From Candidatus Cloacimonadota bacterium (GTDB lineage Bacteria > Cloacimonadota > Cloacimonadia > Cloacimonadales > Cloacimonadaceae): 5,593 bases of DNA. The notes beneath the pieces are model-generated. The model saw only the letters and a program-made list of their open reading frames with translations, searched no databases and was not told the DNA's origin. This document shows positions 1 to 5,395 of the stretch, one piece after another. The position numbers and the translations under genes are program-made. Numbering within the stretch: position 1 is the first letter of the stretch; every line of letters begins with the position of its first letter. The DNA is taken from assembly GCA_016875595.1 (NCBI GenBank), contig VGPI01000137.1, positions 1-5,593 on the forward strand, read 5' to 3'.

Positions 1-449
1 ACCGTGATAAAGTAATTCCCTTCCTTGTGAGCGATGGGAATATCCAGCGCCGTGCCTGTAGGGATACCATTGGTAAAGGGCGTGGCATTATTATCCACCC
101 GGATGTGTTGATGCTGACAGATAAAGCGGAGCCCGGCATTCATCATCAGAGTGCCGGGCAGCAAGCCAAGCTCCGTAAGTATTTGGAATCCATTGCATAT
201 ACCCATTATCAAACCACCCCGGACAGCATGGCGGATCACTTCATTCATAATGGGCGAAAACCGGGCGATTGAACCGCAACGCAGATAATCACCATAGGAA
301 AAACCTCCGGGTAGGATCACCAGATCAGGATCCTGGATATCAGTGTCCTTGTGCCAGATCAATTGCGCCTGATGTCCACGAGCGGCAAAGACCTCATAGG
401 CATCGTGATCGCAATTCGATCCCGGGAAGGTGATCACACTTACTTTCAA
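1..449 (-). CDS. purQ: PurQ, glutaminase subunit of FGAM synthase (3' part lies outside the window)
   Basis: This is the glutamine amidotransferase subunit of phosphoribosylformylglycinamidine synthase, a cytosolic enzyme of de novo purine synthesis. It releases ammonia from glutamine for PurL, with PurS as the bridging subunit. The window holds the first 149 codons of a family that is usually about 225 residues long. Visible class I amidotransferase features are an N-terminal FPGSNCD (residues 8-14), the oxyanion-strand block PGGFSYGDYLRCGSIARF (47-64) and the nucleophile elbow GICNGFQIL (83-91), with Cys85 as the expected nucleophile. A conserved IAHKEGNY follows near residue 139. The catalytic His and Glu lie beyond the left edge. 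I chose a TTG start at 449-447: it gives the correct family N terminus (KVSVITFPGSN), has GGAG five bases upstream and overlaps the purS stop as TTGA. No ATG fits. The assignment is secure; only the unseen C terminus is unknown. Confidence 0.96.
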   Translation of the reverse strand, partial: MKVSVITFPGSNCDHDAYEVFAARGHQAQLIWHKDTDIQDPDLVILPGGFSYGDYLRCGSIARFSPIMNEVIRHAVRGGLIMGICNGFQILTELGLLPGTLMMNAGLRFICQHQHIRVDNNATPFTNGIPTGTALDIPIAHKEGNYFIT

Positions 450-700
450 TCCCGCTCCGAGGTCAGTTCGTAATGATACACTTCGGTATTGGGATTTGCC
501 AGCAGCTTATCGCAGATCTCACGGACATCCGTTTCGATCTTGGTCAGATCATCGCTATAAAAGCTGATCTCAATGTACTTACTGATGCGGGTGTCAGCCA
601 CTTCGACATATCCCAGAGCATGCAATGAGTTGCTAACCGTCTTGCCTTGCGGATCAAGAACGCTGGGTTTAAGCTGAACCAGGATCTTGGCTTTGGTCAT
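446..700 (-). CDS. purS: PurS, small subunit of FGAM synthase
   Basis: This 84-residue protein is the small structural subunit of the three-part FGAM synthase. In the known complex a PurS dimer links PurQ to PurL. The diagnostic N-terminal block is present: a KAKILVQLKPSVLDPQGK strand-turn (about residues 3-20), then SLHALGY (24-30) and an ISKYIEI strand (about 38-44). The length matches the usual 80-85 residues. The reading frame stays open 14 codons further upstream, but the start at 700-698 is preferred because it matches the family N terminus and has GAGGT seven bases upstream. The TGA stop overlaps the TTG start of purQ, so the two are probably translationally coupled and made in equal amounts, as their complex needs. 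purL is not in view and may lie beyond the left edge. Confidence 0.95.
   Translation of the reverse strand: MTKAKILVQLKPSVLDPQGKTVSNSLHALGYVEVADTRISKYIEISFYSDDLTKIETDVREICDKLLANPNTEVYHYELTSERD
455..458 (-). promoter_or_regulatory. Ribosome binding site supporting the purQ TTG start
   Basis: GGAG on the minus strand lies five bases (CGGGA) before the TTG at 449-447. It sits inside the last codons of purS. It is the main reason, besides family alignment, for accepting TTG as the purQ start. Confidence 0.6.
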
Positions 701-738
701 TTGCTGTACCTCATACCTTTTATGACAGTTTTTTCCAT

Positions 739-765
739 TCATTATGAGATAGCTTTTTTAGTCAA
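739..765 (-). promoter_or_regulatory. purS: Weak candidate promoter for purS-purQ
   Basis: Minus-strand TTGACT (765-760) resembles a -35 box. Fifteen bases downstream is TAATGA (744-739), and an overlapping CATAAT sits at a 13-base spacing. Neither spacing is ideal, so only the -35-like box and the A+T-rich setting support the call. No purine riboswitch or PurR-type box was recognised in this intergenic stretch. Confidence 0.2.
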
Positions 766-785
766 TAGTTTTTCGAAACTGCTTG

Positions 786-814
786 TTGACTCAGGGTTTG
801 AGGGTCATCAGAAT
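786..814 (+). promoter_or_regulatory. Candidate sigma70-type promoter in front of the ATL gene
   Basis: TTGACT (786-791) is followed, after a 17-base spacer, by CAGAAT (809-814). These match five and four of six consensus positions. Transcription would begin near 821. That would give the ATL start at 872 a leader of about 50 bases, but it would exclude the GGAGG at 816-820 that serves the short upstream ORF. This promoter and ribosome-initiated use of that ORF are therefore competing readings unless transcription also starts further upstream. Confidence 0.25.
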
Positions 815-827
815 TGGAGGTGGGGGC

Positions 828-875
828 ATGTTTTTCTTGACGCATAGCGGTGACTTCGGCAGAGTATCTACATGA
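828..875 (+). CDS. Possible 15-residue leader ORF overlapping the ATL start
   Basis: A short ORF encodes MFFLTHSGDFGRVST. It has a textbook ribosome site, GGAGG at 816-820, seven bases before its ATG. Its TGA stop (873-875) overlaps the ATG of the ATL gene (872-874) as ATGA, the arrangement typical of translational coupling. The ATL start has no clear ribosome site of its own, which fits initiation by ribosomes finishing this ORF. The peptide resembles nothing I know, and its main role may be translation control. The weakness is that a good-looking promoter at 786-814 would start transcription after this ribosome site. It could be chance, since 15 codons is short. Confidence 0.4.
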   Translation: MFFLTHSGDFGRVST

Positions 876-1255
876 AGAAACACAGTATTGCACACGACAT
901 GGAGATGGATCAGACGACCGTCTCGGAAAGGATGATCACTCTCATTGGCTTCATCCCGCGGGGTAAAGTATCCACCTATGCTCAGATCGCAAGGGTGGCG
1001 GGGGCGGGTAATGCCGCCCGGATGGTGGTACGTATCCTGCATTCCAGCAGTGGAAAGTACCATTTGCCCTGGCACCGGATCGTCAGATCATCCGGTGAGA
1101 TTGCTCTGCATCCTGAACAGGGAGGGGCAGAACAGCGCTCTCTACTCCTGGGGGAAGGGGTATCCTTCCTTTCGGAATGGCGGGTGGATCTCAGGCGCTG
1201 TGGTATTCCCGATCAGTTCTTCTTGATCACCAGATCGGATTCTTTGATCTCGTAG
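872..1255 (+). CDS. atl: Alkyltransferase-like protein (ATL), Cys-less relative of Ogt/MGMT
   Basis: This 127-residue protein matches the DNA-binding domain of O6-alkylguanine-DNA alkyltransferases, but the active-site motif PCHR reads PWHR (residues 66-69), with Trp67 in place of the acceptor Cys. That is the signature of ATL proteins such as E. coli YbaZ and fission yeast Atl1. These bind and flip O6-alkylguanine without repairing it and pass the lesion to nucleotide excision repair. Other conserved points are IPRGKVSTYAQIA (28-40, including the conserved Tyr), NAARMVV with Arg50 at the DNA-intercalating finger position, and GEGVSF before the terminal VDLRR. The start is uncertain: ATG 872 lies in an ATGA overlap with a leader ORF, while in-frame ATGs at 899 and 905 would give an N terminus closer to YbaZ. 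The last 43 bases overlap the convergent protease gene, so the final residues after VDLRR are probably not conserved. Confidence 0.9.
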   Translation: MKKHSIAHDMEMDQTTVSERMITLIGFIPRGKVSTYAQIARVAGAGNAARMVVRILHSSSGKYHLPWHRIVRSSGEIALHPEQGGAEQRSLLLGEGVSFLSEWRVDLRRCGIPDQFFLITRSDSLIS

Positions 1256-2670
1256 ATCAGATCACTGCCAGTTGCACTAAAGGTGATAAACCCGGAATAC
1301 ATATGATCATCACCGTCCACGGCTACGATCTCATATTTTACAGGAGCGTTGCTTTCGATCCAATTGAAGATCTGATACTTCAGTTTACCTCCGGCTGAGA
1401 CCGTATTCTTACCCAGGACATCAATGCCGAACATTCGGGATTCAGCGGGCGAGATGAAGACCAGTTTAATGTTCCGGGGGAGGTTGTTCTTGATCGTCAG
1501 ATTGGTCATAATGGAAGGCATCCTGATCTTGCCTTGGTTGAGGTCTTGTTTCTTGACCAGATGCGAGCGGTTGAGAAATAATCTGCCATTGGTGCCGTCG
1601 GTGATCTCGAAGTCCTCCAGGACATAATAGGAATCGTCTTCGTCGCTGTGGGCGAGGATATGAAAGAGATTGGTCTCATCCGGATACCAGATGGGGAAGG
1701 TCAGTTTGTCGCCACTGGCAAAGAAGGTGCCGTCTCCCAATGCATCCGTACCCAATTGAGTGGTGTCGGAGGGAAAGATGAACAATCGGTCCAATACTGT
1801 GCCGGTGTTATTGGTTATCTCGATCAGGTTGAGGATTTCCACGTTCAGGATGACCGGCTCATTTACCTGTGTCTGCGTGACCGGAGCCGAGGGTTTGTTG
1901 TATTTGGCGAGCATGGCTGCTTCGTTGTTGTAGATCTTATCAAGATAGATGGCGGGAACTGCGACATTCGAGCCGCGTCCGGTTTCGGGATTGGTTGTGG
2001 AGGCAATGGCGATTCCCACGACTTTTCGTCCACTGGCATCCAGAACGGGACCGCCGGACACACCTCTGTCCAGATTCCCGGTGGTATTGAGGAGGATATA
2101 CCCTTCATTGGTGTATCCGGACACCTCCGCCCGATGGTATTGCAGGAAATTACCCCATAATCCCTTGGACGGGAATCCCACCACAAACAGGTAATCCATG
2201 TTTTTGGGCTGGCGTTTCAGATCGATCGTCAGCGCATATTTCCCTAAGCGGCGGTTTACTTCGCTTTGAGAGATTGATTCACGATCACGCAGGGAATTCT
2301 CCAGCAGTTCTTCCGTGATCTTAACCGCACCCAGATCGACTGGATCCGGCTCAAATCCGGAAACCTCGCCGATATAGCGATAGACCACTTCCATTTTCTT
2401 CCGGTCCCAAAAACCGATGAGGATCGTCTTTTCTCCCGATAGAGCTTCGGCTACGACGTGACCGGCAGTATAGATCCGGATGTTGTTTTGAGCATTGCGG
2501 GCAATCCAACCGGTGCCGTAGGTGTAAGCATCCGAGTTTGGAGTTACAACCGCAATTAGGCAGATGGATTCACTGAGCCGGAGGGTTTCCTTCTCACTCA
2601 ACTTCAAGTTATTTGTACATGCTATAAAGAACAGCGCCAGACATAAAGTAAGCACAGCTGCGCGTTTCAT
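1213..2670 (-). CDS. Predicted lipoprotein with trypsin-like serine protease domain and two C-terminal repeats
   Basis: This 485-residue protein begins with a lipoprotein-type signal (MKRAAV, a hydrophobic core, then FIAC with Cys18 as the likely lipidated residue). It should be anchored in the envelope facing the periplasm or the surface. Residues about 33-245 form a chymotrypsin-fold protease of the Trypsin_2 type. The triad is His71 in YTAGHVV, Asp112 in PVDLGAVKI and Ser205 in RGVSGGPVLD, all intact. A GYILLNTT strand precedes the serine loop and VVGIAIA follows it, as in HtrA-type proteases. There is no PDZ domain. Instead a Pro/Thr-rich linker (about 257-273) leads to two homologous modules of about 95 residues (282-373 and 390-484), each with a [FS]P-x(n)-G-x-D-x-LG-x(n)-[AS]G-x-KL pattern. 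The ATG has GGGAGG four bases upstream. The substrate is unknown. The repeats may bind a partner or surface. Confidence 0.85.
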   Translation of the reverse strand: MKRAAVLTLCLALFFIACTNNLKLSEKETLRLSESICLIAVVTPNSDAYTYGTGWIARNAQNNIRIYTAGHVVAEALSGEKTILIGFWDRKKMEVVYRYIGEVSGFEPDPVDLGAVKITEELLENSLRDRESISQSEVNRRLGKYALTIDLKRQPKNMDYLFVVGFPSKGLWGNFLQYHRAEVSGYTNEGYILLNTTGNLDRGVSGGPVLDASGRKVVGIAIASTTNPETGRGSNVAVPAIYLDKIYNNEAAMLAKYNKPSAPVTQTQVNEPVILNVEILNLIEITNNTGTVLDRLFIFPSDTTQLGTDALGDGTFFASGDKLTFPIWYPDETNLFHILAHSDEDDSYYVLEDFEITDGTNGRLFLNRSHLVKKQDLNQGKIRMPSIMTNLTIKNNLPRNIKLVFISPAESRMFGIDVLGKNTVSAGGKLKYQIFNWIESNAPVKYEIVAVDGDDHMYSGFITFSATGSDLIYEIKESDLVIKKN

Positions 2671-2682
2671 CTATCCTCCCTG

Positions 2683-2698
2683 ACATCATGAGTGATGT
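2683..2698. repeat. Short inverted repeat in the protease leader
   Basis: ACATCA and TGATGT are six-base perfect arms separated by four bases (2689-2692). The repeat lies just upstream of the GGGAGG ribosome site (2675-2680) of the protease gene. As RNA it would make only a small, weak hairpin. It could be a regulator half-site pair or chance. Confidence 0.2.
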
Positions 2699-2710
2699 TG
2701 CACGAACAGC

Positions 2711-2739
2711 CCTTTATTTGATGTTTGACAAATCGTCAA
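2711..2739 (-). promoter_or_regulatory. Candidate promoter of the protease gene, with inverted repeat over the -35 box
   Basis: On the minus strand TTGACG (2739-2734) is followed after 17 bases by TAAAGG (2716-2711), a good -35 and a weak -10. Transcription would start near 2704, giving a leader of about 34 bases. The -35 box forms one arm of an inverted repeat, TTGAC-N5-GTCAA (2739-2725), so a regulator bound there would cover the polymerase site. Confidence 0.3.
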
Positions 2740-2829
2740 GAGTTTTTTCAATATTCTGACCACTCCACCTGCGCTGTGACGCTATTTGTCATCATAGCTG
2801 TGAGTTGACGGCATCGATCAGGCCGATAC

Positions 2830-2866
2830 GGGGACAAACAGAAAGGGCGGAGATCATCCGCCCCTT
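2830..2866 (-). terminator. Probable intrinsic terminator after the carbamoyltransferase gene
   Basis: On the minus strand, 23 bases after the stop codon, a ten-base-pair stem with one G-U pair forms between 2866-2857 and 2851-2842. Its core is GGGCGGA/TCCGCCC and its loop is five bases. It is followed by a T-rich but interrupted tract, TTTCTGTTTGTC. The T tract is imperfect, so termination may be partial. On the plus strand no T run directly follows the stem, and no plus-strand gene ends here. Confidence 0.6.
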
Positions 2867-2888
2867 CAGGTGCTTTATTTATTTATTC

Positions 2889-3890
2889 TTATGCGCCGAG
2901 GGTGGCGACCATCACAGCTTTGATCGTATGCATCCGGTTCTCCGCTTCGTCAAAGACGACGGAATTGGGGCTTTCGAAAACCTCATCGGTTACTTCCATG
3001 GCGGGGAGTTTGAATTTCTCGTTGATTTGTCTGCCGATGGTGGTCTTGAGATCGTGGAAAGCGGGCAGGCAATGCATAAAGAGAGTGTGTGCCTTACCGG
3101 TCTTGCTCATCATGTCCCGGTTCACCTGATAGGGTTTGAGCAATTTGATGCGGCTTTCCCAGACGTTGTCCGGCTCACCCATGGAGACCCAGACATCGGT
3201 GTAGATGACATCGGCGTTTTTAACGCCTTTGGCTACGTTGTCGGTAATGCTGATGGTAGCGCCGGTCGCTTTGGCGACGGTCTGGCATTTCTGGACGAGT
3301 TTCTTTTCGGGGAATAGTTCCTTGGGCGTGACTATCCGGAAATCCATGCCCATCTTGCACGCGCCGATCATGAGGGCATTAGCGACGTTGTTGCGGCCAT
3401 CCCCGGCATAGACGAAGACTATCTCATTCAAGGGTTTCTTCAGGTGTTCCATGGCGGTCATGAAGTCCGCCAGCACCTGCGTGGGATGGTCTTGATCGGT
3501 CAGTCCGTTCCAGACGGGGACGCCGGCATACTCTGCCAGTTCTTCGACGATTTCCTGTCCGTAACCACGGTATTCGATACCATCATACATCCTGCCAAGG
3601 ACGCGGGCAGTATCGGCAATGGATTCTTTCTTGCCCATTTGTGAGCCGGTAGGTCCCAGATACGTGACATGGGCACCCTGATCCAGCGCTGCCACTTCAA
3701 AGGCACAGCGGGTACGGGTGGAGTCCTTTTCAAAGATAAGGGCGATGTTTTTGCCGGTCAAACGCGGTTGTTCATAGCCGGCATACTTGGCTTTCTTGAG
3801 GTCGATCGCCAGATCCAGCAGGAAAGCGATCTCCTGAGGCGTAAAATCCATCAGCGTCAGGAAATGTCTGTTCTTCAGGTTAAACGGCAT
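2889..3890 (-). CDS. argF: Ornithine carbamoyltransferase
   Basis: This 333-residue cytosolic enzyme joins carbamoyl phosphate and ornithine to make citrulline in arginine synthesis. The catabolic enzyme ArcB runs the reverse reaction. It aligns along its whole length with E. coli ArgF/ArgI, which have 334 residues. The carbamoyl-phosphate site is FEKDSTRTRCAFE (53-65, STRTR at 57-61), with HPTQ at 135-138. The ornithine loop is DVWVSMGE (232-239), and the catalytic HCLP lies at 273-276, with Arg319 near the end in ENRMHTIKAVMVAT. No key residue is missing. The frame stays open 57 codons upstream, but the start at 3890-3888 gives the family N terminus (NRHFLTLMDFTPQE) and has AAGGAG seven bases upstream. 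It stands alone, with no arg or arc neighbour, so the sequence cannot decide between biosynthetic ArgF and catabolic ArcB; this sequence type is shared by both. A terminator follows it. Confidence 0.95.
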   Translation of the reverse strand: MPFNLKNRHFLTLMDFTPQEIAFLLDLAIDLKKAKYAGYEQPRLTGKNIALIFEKDSTRTRCAFEVAALDQGAHVTYLGPTGSQMGKKESIADTARVLGRMYDGIEYRGYGQEIVEELAEYAGVPVWNGLTDQDHPTQVLADFMTAMEHLKKPLNEIVFVYAGDGRNNVANALMIGACKMGMDFRIVTPKELFPEKKLVQKCQTVAKATGATISITDNVAKGVKNADVIYTDVWVSMGEPDNVWESRIKLLKPYQVNRDMMSKTGKAHTLFMHCLPAFHDLKTTIGRQINEKFKLPAMEVTDEVFESPNSVVFDEAENRMHTIKAVMVATLGA

Positions 3891-3897
3891 GGTGATT

Positions 3898-3903
3898 CTC
3901 CTT
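3898..3903 (-). promoter_or_regulatory. argF: Ribosome binding site fixing the carbamoyltransferase start
   Basis: Minus-strand AAGGAG is seven bases (AATCACC) from the ATG at 3890-3888. It settles the start against the longer open frame that reaches 4061. Confidence 0.85.
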
Positions 3904-3936
3904 TTGATCATATTTACATTATGAGTCCCTTTTTTT

Positions 3937-3970
3937 ATGATACGGCTTATCCGGCAAGGAATTTTCCTTG
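3937..3970 (-). promoter_or_regulatory. argF: Candidate operator/promoter region for the carbamoyltransferase gene
   Basis: A 16-base inverted repeat, CAAGGAA-N2-TTCCTTG (3955-3970), lies 65 bases upstream of the start codon. A TATCAT that could be a -10 box occurs on the minus strand at 3942-3937. With that -10, the repeat would cover about -24 to -39, the usual place for a repressor or activator to act on polymerase. No good -35 hexamer is visible at the right spacing, which fits either an activated promoter or a wrong -10 choice. It does not match the E. coli ARG box (TGAAT/ATTCA arms). Confidence 0.35.
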
Positions 3971-3988
3971 TAATATATCCTGTACCCG

Positions 3989-4017
3989 GAAACAGTGGAC
4001 ACCAGAGATTGTAAAAT
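3989..4017 (+). promoter_or_regulatory. Candidate promoter for the efflux operon
   Basis: GAAACA (3989-3994) and TAAAAT (4012-4017) are separated by 17 bases. The -10 box is good (5/6) and the -35 weak (3/6). Transcription would start near 4024, leaving a leader of about 93 bases before the TolC-family gene. A second -10-like TATTAT occurs at 4065-4070 without a matching -35. Confidence 0.3.
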
Positions 4018-4116
4018 AACGAGCGATCAAGCAGAAACATAGCAGTAAATCGCCCCTGCACACGTATTATCTATTAGGATGGGATGGACATTCCCGTCCA
4101 ATACCTGAGAGGAAAT

Positions 4117-5370
4117 ATGAAACGCATCTTTCTAATCCTGATCTGGTTGCCTGGGTTGATGCAAGCACAGGTGTACATGCTGGATGATCTGATCGAAGCC
4201 GGACTGAAAAACAGCACCGCCATCCAGCGCAGTGAGATCAATTACCAGACCGCCGTCTCCCAGCGCAATACCGCCCGCTGGAATCTATTGCCGGATGTGA
4301 ATTTCAGCGCCACTGCCGACAACCGTCTTTATTCCCAAAGCAACGTCCTTGCCCCGGATGATTTCAGCACCTCACTGGGTCTGACGGTCAGCAAATCGGT
4401 CAGCTTGAACGATCTCAATTGGTTTCAATACCGCTATTCCACGCACGACCGGAAAACGGCTGAGATCAGACGGGAATCAAGCACCGGCGACTTTGCCTAT
4501 CAGGTCTTCCTGATCTATGTGGATATCCTCAGCGCTGAGAAGCAATTGCGTTCACTGCAAGAGAGCTTCAGCATCCAAAACCGGATCTGGGAACAGAGCA
4601 ATACCCTCTGGCACCTGGGCAAGCTGACGGAATTTGACGTCAAACAGAACGAGATCGCAGTGATGAACACCCAGATCTCCCTACTACGCCTGCAGAATGC
4701 CATCGGTAAAAGCCGGCAGCAGTTATTCTCGCTGATCCTGATCCCCGACGAGGGTTATCCGTTGGCAGATCTGATGATCGATACCGAACGGGAAATACCC
4801 CGTCTCGACTATGACCGGGTGAATGCTATCCGCCTGATGCAACAGGAAATAGAACGTCATGACATCATGCTGCTCCAGGATAAACTGGACAATTTCCCGC
4901 GCCTGACCCTGTCCTACAACCTGTCCCGCAGCGTTTCCGGGGCGGATCTGGACTTTGACACCTACAACACCAATCATGGCATCACTCTCTCCCTATCCTA
5001 TTCCTTATGGAATCATTTCCGCAATTCCGAGAGCACCAAGCGCGACCGGTTTACCAGGAAACTGGTAGAGCTGAACCTGCAGGACAAGGTGGATGAGATT
5101 GAGCGGGAATACTCCATCTTGACCCGGGAGCTTGATTATCTGCGTCAACTGGATGAACTTTATCAATCCAAGCTGGAGCAATCCCGGATCCAGATCAATA
5201 AAGCGGAGGAACGCTACCGTCTGGGCATGATAACTCAACTGGAACTGGATAAAACCCGCTCTGAATACATTGATTCCGACATCGAGTACAATTCCAACCG
5301 CTACCAGATTTTAGCCCGTCAGGAAGCACTCAACCGCCTGCTTTCCACCCAGCTCCTCGGAAAGTGGTAA
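4117..5370 (+). CDS. TolC-family outer-membrane efflux channel
   Basis: This 417-residue protein is a TolC/OEP-type outer-membrane factor, the exit duct of a tripartite pump spanning the periplasm. It starts with a signal peptide (MKR, hydrophobic core, cleavage probably after MQA near residue 17). The mature part shows the family's internal duplication. LLPDVNFSAT (57-66) and NFPRLTLSYN (259-268) mark the entry to the two beta hairpins. LGKLTEFDVKQNEI (167-180) and YRLGMITQLELDKTRSEY (367-384) are the matching helix motifs. Between them lie long polar heptad-rich helices (about 105-205 and 300-410). No lipobox is present, unlike the OprM/NodT subgroup. The frame extends 11 codons further upstream, but the signal peptide and AGAGG four bases before 4117 favour this start. 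The adaptor gene follows after 25 bp, so they form an operon. Substrate cannot be read from this protein. Confidence 0.93.
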   Translation: MKRIFLILIWLPGLMQAQVYMLDDLIEAGLKNSTAIQRSEINYQTAVSQRNTARWNLLPDVNFSATADNRLYSQSNVLAPDDFSTSLGLTVSKSVSLNDLNWFQYRYSTHDRKTAEIRRESSTGDFAYQVFLIYVDILSAEKQLRSLQESFSIQNRIWEQSNTLWHLGKLTEFDVKQNEIAVMNTQISLLRLQNAIGKSRQQLFSLILIPDEGYPLADLMIDTEREIPRLDYDRVNAIRLMQQEIERHDIMLLQDKLDNFPRLTLSYNLSRSVSGADLDFDTYNTNHGITLSLSYSLWNHFRNSESTKRDRFTRKLVELNLQDKVDEIEREYSILTRELDYLRQLDELYQSKLEQSRIQINKAEERYRLGMITQLELDKTRSEYIDSDIEYNSNRYQILARQEALNRLLSTQLLGKW

Positions 5371-5395
5371 CCCAATCATATAGGGAAACAGACCA

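Noticed and set aside
791..1075. Minus-strand open frame opposite the start of the ATL gene
   Set aside because: It is low-complexity with Pro/His-rich translation and antisense to conserved ATL motifs, so it is a shadow.
1648..2160. A 170-codon plus-strand open frame opposite the protease gene
   Set aside because: It is antisense to a well-supported protease domain. Its translation shows no recognisable family and it looks like a frame shadow.
2725..2753. Plus-strand TTGACA with A+T-rich sequence downstream
   Set aside because: The -35 is perfect, but no -10 box lies at a good spacing and no plus-strand gene follows before 4117. The hexamer is explained by the inverted repeat.
2773..2803. 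Direct repeat GCTGTGA at 2773-2779 and 2797-2803
   Set aside because: Seven-base repeats 24 bp apart are not rare enough alone, and nothing nearby suggests an operator array. The rest of 2740-2830 shows no gene or clear signal.
2805..3317. A 170-codon plus-strand open frame opposite the carbamoyltransferase
   Set aside because: It lies mostly antisense to catalytic motifs of a clear enzyme gene, and its translation is not recognisable.
3891..4061. A 57-codon in-frame N-terminal extension of the carbamoyltransferase
   Set aside because: The family has no such extension. A strong AAGGAG fixes the start at 3890, and the extension would run over the inverted repeat and promoter region. It has no ribosome site of its own that I can see.
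4085..4100. TGGAC-N6-GTCCA hairpin before the TolC-family start
   Set aside because: The five-base arms are weak and too short to call a regulatory structure. Noted only because it lies in the leader just before the ribosome site.
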